Below, in pieces: positions 60,928 to 64,000 of a stretch of 64,000 nt of DNA. Positions within the stretch are counted from its first letter, which is position 1. Each line of letters begins with the position of its first letter. The notes under the pieces are model-generated. The model was not told where the DNA came from. It worked only from the letters and a program-made list of their open reading frames with translations, and ran no database searches. The stretch comes from Tumidithrix helvetica (lineage in GTDB: Bacteria > Cyanobacteriota > Cyanobacteriia > Pseudanabaenales > Pseudanabaenaceae), in the NCBI RefSeq assembly GCF_965232925.1, contig NZ_CBDDRA010000009.1, forward strand, positions 105,191-169,190. The letters are read 5' to 3'. A program made the translations under genes and the position numbers.

Positions 60928-62088
60928 TTAAGGTCGTTTTGGTTCTGAGGGCGGAGCAACAGGAACAACTGGCGTAACAGGCTGAGGAACAGGTACGATC
61001 TCAGGCTGAATTGGCAGTGGCGGTGGATCTAGAGGCTGTACAGTTGTAGGAGGGGGCGCTGTGTTCGTCGGATTCGTCGAAGTTACAGGAGAGGCAACAG
61101 GCGTAGCAACAGGTGATGTCGGTGCAGGTGTCGAAGTTGCTGGAGCGACGGGATCTCGAGCCGCTGCCGTGGGTTCTTGTGTGGGTCTTGGAGCTGGATT
61201 TTGAGGGTTAGAGTTTTGCGAATCATTACTTCGAGTTGAGGTGTTGTTCTTGTCTGCATCTCGGTTAGAGCCAGTTGATTGGGATGCTGGGTTCAACTCA
61301 GGTTTGATTTTGGAGATATCTGAACGCTTAAATTTGACCGCCTCAGCTTCCTTAATGCCACTAGAAATTTTGAAGGTTGTCTCTATATCGGCTTGACTTG
61401 CCAAACGCGTATTAAACCCAAATAGTAAAGGATTTCCAGCTAAGCGCTTCTCGATATCTTCTTTGGCTAGGGGCTTGGGTGTAGATGGGGTGCCATCGGG
61501 CATAACGGTTAATTCTTCGCCTGCCTTGAGGGTAAGGGTGTCAGAAGAGCGGGATAGCTTTACCGTCACCGTGCCGTTGAGTGCGAGGATTTGCCTCTGT
61601 TTTGAGGACTCTTTGGGAATATCGACATAAAATGTACCATCGCTGCTGGAAACTGAGCCAAAAGGGGTTTGAATTTCGGCAGTTAGGTTTTGACTAGAAG
61701 CAACCCAAGCAAGCAAACGACCTTTATTTAGGTTGAGTTGATTTTTAGGATTGATCGTCAAGGTGGCATCACCGGCAACACGCACGATCACGCCGCTATT
61801 GAGCACGATTTGAGCGCGTGAAGTCCCCTCAGTGCGAACCGTTTCGCCAGCTTTTAAGGTTGTGCCTACGCTAGCAGTCCTATCTTCACTGCTATTGAGA
61901 AAGCGTACCCAGACTGAGAAATCACGAATCTCGCTGATCTCGGCAAGGTTATCGGTCGGTACGACCTCTGAGCTAAATGGTTTGGATGGTGGAGGTGCAA
62001 AACAGCCCGGTACGGCAACCAATCCAAGGGACAAACAAAACAATGACACGAGGCGCAAAGATGTCCTAGATAGTTGGCAGCGTCGCAT
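60928..62088 (-). CDS. FecR-domain lipoprotein with proline-rich tail
   Basis: The product from ATG at 62088 (386 residues) has a lipoprotein-like signal ending VAVPGCFAPPP, so the cysteine near residue 29 may be lipidated. Residues about 60-200 form a FecR-type domain (VWVRFLNSSE, LKAGETVRTEGTSRAQIVLNSG, VKLSRSSDTLTLKAGEEL). The last 130 residues are low-complexity with Pro, Thr and Gln and end PPSEPKRP. FecR domains sense or bind in the periplasm. This one has no sigma factor next to it. A TTG 18 bp upstream is an alternative start. Confidence 0.85.
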   Translation of the reverse strand: MRRCQLSRTSLRLVSLFCLSLGLVAVPGCFAPPPSKPFSSEVVPTDNLAEISEIRDFSVWVRFLNSSEDRTASVGTTLKAGETVRTEGTSRAQIVLNSGVIVRVAGDATLTINPKNQLNLNKGRLLAWVASSQNLTAEIQTPFGSVSSSDGTFYVDIPKESSKQRQILALNGTVTVKLSRSSDTLTLKAGEELTVMPDGTPSTPKPLAKEDIEKRLAGNPLLFGFNTRLASQADIETTFKISSGIKEAEAVKFKRSDISKIKPELNPASQSTGSNRDADKNNTSTRSNDSQNSNPQNPAPRPTQEPTAAARDPVAPATSTPAPTSPVATPVASPVTSTNPTNTAPPPTTVQPLDPPPLPIQPEIVPVPQPVTPVVPVAPPSEPKRP

Positions 62089-62241
62089 TTGAGTTTTGTG
62101 TAGCAAAGTTTTTAGATATACTAGAAATTCTGACTATGAGCTTAAAACCTATTTTAATCTTTTTTTAGGATTTTGGTAGGCTATAAGTCGATCTTAGGGC
62201 AAGTGTAACCTTAACTGCAAAATGGGATGTAATTCAAAAAA

Positions 62242-62703
62242 ATGGCAAAAAGTGACGTTCAGGTAATGTTGACAAAAGACGTAACCAAGTTAGGAAAGCT
62301 GGGTGAGTTGGTAGCAGTGGCTCCAGGCTATGCCCAAAACTATCTTTTACCTAAAGGTTTAGCGGTACGTGCCACAGTAGGTGTGGTCAAAGAAGTAGAA
62401 AGACGCAAAGAAAAAGAGCGCCAACGTTTGCTCGCTATTCGCGAAGAAGCAGAAAGCCGTAAAGTTGCGCTTGCTACCATTGGTGGCTTTGTCATCAAAA
62501 AACAAGTGGGTGAAGGGAATGCCATTTTTGGCACGGTGACAGATCGCGAAATTGCGCAGTTGATCGCCGCAAAATCCATGTTAGAAATCGATCGCCGCGA
62601 TATTACAGTACCTGATATCAAACAAACAGGTAATTATGAAGTTTCCATCAAGCTCCATGCTGAGGTAACCGCCACGATCGACCTTCAGGTTGTACCTGAA
62701 TAA
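62242..62703 (+). CDS. rplI: 50S ribosomal protein L9
   Basis: The 153-residue bL9 has the N-terminal RNA-binding domain with VQVMLTKDVTKLGKLGEL and the signature APGYAQNYLLPKGLA, a connecting helix (residues 48-75) and a C-terminal domain with GNAIFGTVTDREIA. The length is normal. It binds 23S rRNA in the large subunit. The gene stands alone and is 140 bp from the divergent FecR gene. Confidence 0.97.
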   Translation: MAKSDVQVMLTKDVTKLGKLGELVAVAPGYAQNYLLPKGLAVRATVGVVKEVERRKEKERQRLLAIREEAESRKVALATIGGFVIKKQVGEGNAIFGTVTDREIAQLIAAKSMLEIDRRDITVPDIKQTGNYEVSIKLHAEVTATIDLQVVPE

Positions 62704-62782
62704 TTTCTGCTTTGTTGGCAAGCGATCGCTCCTGTGCATCTCCTAACGTATTCCTAGTGTCTAAAGTGGGGCAAGAAGTAAG

Positions 62783-62796
62783 GGGCGAGTTCGCCC
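62783..62796 (+). terminator. Short GC hairpin after rplI
   Basis: GGGCGA and TCGCCC flank a GT loop about 80 bp after the rplI stop. It lacks a T-run, so it is a weak terminator candidate or part of a repeat. Confidence 0.3.
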
Positions 62797-62873
62797 TGCT
62801 TCGGCTCTAAGGCTCAAACTAAGGAGTATGGACGTAGATATTTGACCGATTTTGAGATCTGAAAAACTTTAAG

Positions 62874-63803
62874 ATGCCCAAATCGCCAGGACTAATCGTT
62901 ATTTTGGGTGCTACGGCTACTGGAAAAACTGGCTTAGCGATCGCTTTAGCAAAATCACGCAATCTGCCCATTTTAAGTGCCGACTCGCGCCAAATTTATC
63001 GACATTTTGACATTGGCACGGCAAAACCCACACTGGCTGAACGGCAAGGCGTTCCCCACTATTTAATCGATCTTGCCGAGCCAGACAGTACCTTTACATT
63101 GGCTGAGTACCAGCAACAGGCACAGAAGCTCATTGCAGGGTTTCACGCTCGTGGCATTACCCCTATTCTCACGGGTGGTACAGGGCTTTATATCAAGGCG
63201 ATCGCTTCTGGGTTGCAAATCCCCAAGGTTTCGCCACAACCAGATCTGCGATCGCAACTTGAGCAGTTAGGTCAAAATTCCTGTTACGCCATGCTCCAGC
63301 AGGTCGATCCCTCAAGTGCTGCCAAAATTCACCCCCGCGATTGCGTCCGCACCTTGAGAGCGTTAGAGGTTTTTTACGTAACGGGCATACCACTTTCCGA
63401 GCAGCAGCGAGAAAATCCCCCTGATTACCCGATCTGGCAAATTGGTCTGCACACCCCTGAGCCTGAGGTTTATCGGCAATGGATCGGCGATCGTATTGAG
63501 CAGATGCTCTTGAGGGGATGGCTAGATGAGATTCGTCAACTTCAACATCGCTATACAAAAAATCTGCCACTTCTAAGCACCTTGGGCTACGCAGAAATGG
63601 CAGACTATTTAGCAGATAAAACGGGTTTAGCTACCGCAAAACAGTTAAGTGTAGATCGCACCTATCAATTTGGGAAACGTCAGAGAACTTGGTTTCGAGG
63701 TTCGGGGCATGGCGATCGCCCCATTCACTGGCTAAATAGCGGTAGCCATCTCGATGAATTGCTGGAACTACTTAATTTGCTCCATGATCGAGAAGATCGG
63801 TAG
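62874..63803 (+). CDS. miaA: tRNA dimethylallyltransferase
   Basis: MiaA adds a dimethylallyl group to A37 of tRNAs reading codons that start with U. The 309-residue protein has the P-loop GATATGKTGLA at about 12, the DSRQIYRHFDIGTAKP motif near 36, the GGTGLYIKAIASGL motif near 101 and RTYQFGKRQRTWFRG near 262, all landmarks of the enzyme. Length is normal. Its end overlaps the pilC remnant by 36 bp on the opposite strand. Confidence 0.97.
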   Translation: MPKSPGLIVILGATATGKTGLAIALAKSRNLPILSADSRQIYRHFDIGTAKPTLAERQGVPHYLIDLAEPDSTFTLAEYQQQAQKLIAGFHARGITPILTGGTGLYIKAIASGLQIPKVSPQPDLRSQLEQLGQNSCYAMLQQVDPSSAAKIHPRDCVRTLRALEVFYVTGIPLSEQQRENPPDYPIWQIGLHTPEPEVYRQWIGDRIEQMLLRGWLDEIRQLQHRYTKNLPLLSTLGYAEMADYLADKTGLATAKQLSVDRTYQFGKRQRTWFRGSGHGDRPIHWLNSGSHLDELLELLNLLHDREDR

Positions 63804-63876
63804 GTACATCCCCACAATAATCGAACCGACCATGCCGCCCAAAACGCAGATCATGATAGGTTCCATCAAACTAGTA
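63768..63876 (-). pseudogene. pilC: 3' end of pilC, cut by an IS element
   Basis: Reading leftward from about 63876, the frame encodes SLMEPIMICVLGGMVG, then SIIVGMYLPIFSIMEQIK and a stop at 63768. This is the conserved end of PilC (GspF family), the inner-membrane platform protein of type IV pili. The homology stops near the TA dinucleotides at 63872-63876, just where an IS630-type element begins. The rest of pilC should lie on the far side of the element, outside the window. Confidence 0.8.
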
Positions 63877-64000
63877 CAACAGGGCGGAAATAGGGCTACC
63901 CTATAGAAGGTGAGCTAAATGAAAGAGAAGAGCTATGCCCAGATCAGCCCCTACACCCTTAAAGTTAAATGAAACCGAACGTCGGGATCTTCAACAAATC
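63874..64000 (+). mobile_element. IS630-type insertion sequence (partial, left end)
   Basis: The element begins near a TA/CTAG target site inside pilC, as IS630/Tc1 elements do. The non-coding left end runs from about 63874-63877 to 63934 and a transposase frame starts at 63935. The right end is beyond the window, so its terminal repeats cannot be compared. Confidence 0.7.
63935..64000 (+). CDS. IS630 family transposase, N-terminal 22 residues
   Basis: The frame MPRSAPTPLKLNETERRDL followed by QQI is typical for the start of IS630-type transposases, whose N-terminus is a helix-turn-helix DNA-binding region. AGAGAAGAG lies just before the ATG. The rest is outside the window. Confidence 0.7.
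   Translation, partial: MPRSAPTPLKLNETERRDLQQI

Overview
The window is chromosomal DNA from a cyanobacterium. The octamer GCGATCGC and its GATCGC half are scattered through nearly every gene (the HIP1 signature). The genes include a split b/b' ATP synthase operon (atp1-atpB-atpE-atpG-atpF-atpH-atpA), minCDE, clpC, a Tic20 homologue, CruF, GvpK, an unprocessed PilA pilin and several protein families restricted to cyanobacteria (DUF4336, DUF2808, DUF29, Uma2). A Pseudanabaena-like organism is my guess; I could not search to confirm it.

Layout. 1-8.7 kb: start of a GAF-PAS-PAS sensor protein (runs off the left edge), a membrane protein, a DUF4336 protein, the NAD(P)HX repair enzyme Nnr, a tRNA-Arg(TCT), a small transporter, a TPR protein and a Uma2 nuclease-like protein. 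8.7-12.7 kb: a CruG-like glycosyltransferase, 4-hydroxyphenylpyruvate dioxygenase, a nested palindromic repeat, and two response regulators. 12.9-19.5 kb: a surface-polysaccharide export and modification cluster (ABC permease, ABC ATPase with extra C-terminal domain, TylF-like methyltransferase, acyltransferase, three glycosyltransferases). 19.4-27 kb: an accessory island read on the minus strand. It holds a four-gene operon (small helical protein, HicA toxin, HicB antitoxin, NB-ARC/TPR STAND protein) whose last gene has an in-frame stop, TPR and DUF29 gene remnants, two DUF29 genes, a MITE-like repeat, and a large DUF4157 (eCIS-core) protein. 27-45.5 kb: tRNA CCA-transferase, CruF, a lone gvpK, guaA, a single-GAF protein with both cysteine motifs of DXCF cyanobacteriochromes, pilA, RecQ, a Ser/Thr kinase with WD40 repeats, a PIN-type toxin pair, a second Uma2 protein and clpC. 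45.5-50.4 kb: minCDE, a NUDIX-winged-helix protein, an L,D-transpeptidase and SppA. 50.4-55.4 kb: the ATP synthase operon, which ends at atpA without the gamma gene. 55.7-64 kb: envelope and secreted proteins, Tic20, a beta-propeller, a FecR-domain lipoprotein, rplI, miaA, and the 3' end of pilC cut off by an IS630-type element that runs off the right edge.

How the genes fit together. Much of the window is housekeeping (ATP synthesis, division-site placement, GMP synthesis, tRNA maturation, protein quality control). The parts that differ between strains are the polysaccharide cluster and the 19-27 kb island. The island has the look of a defence or conflict locus: toxin-antitoxin genes embedded in a STAND NTPase operon, recombining 126-bp TPR repeats, gene debris and a possible contractile-injection-system cargo. 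Signs of decay or rearrangement are the stop codon in the STAND gene, the TPR and DUF29 tails, and the interrupted pilC. Several palindromes carry compensatory base changes: the dispersed GTAG(G/A)GG repeat, two modules inside minC, and the tertiary 19-56 pair of the tRNA.
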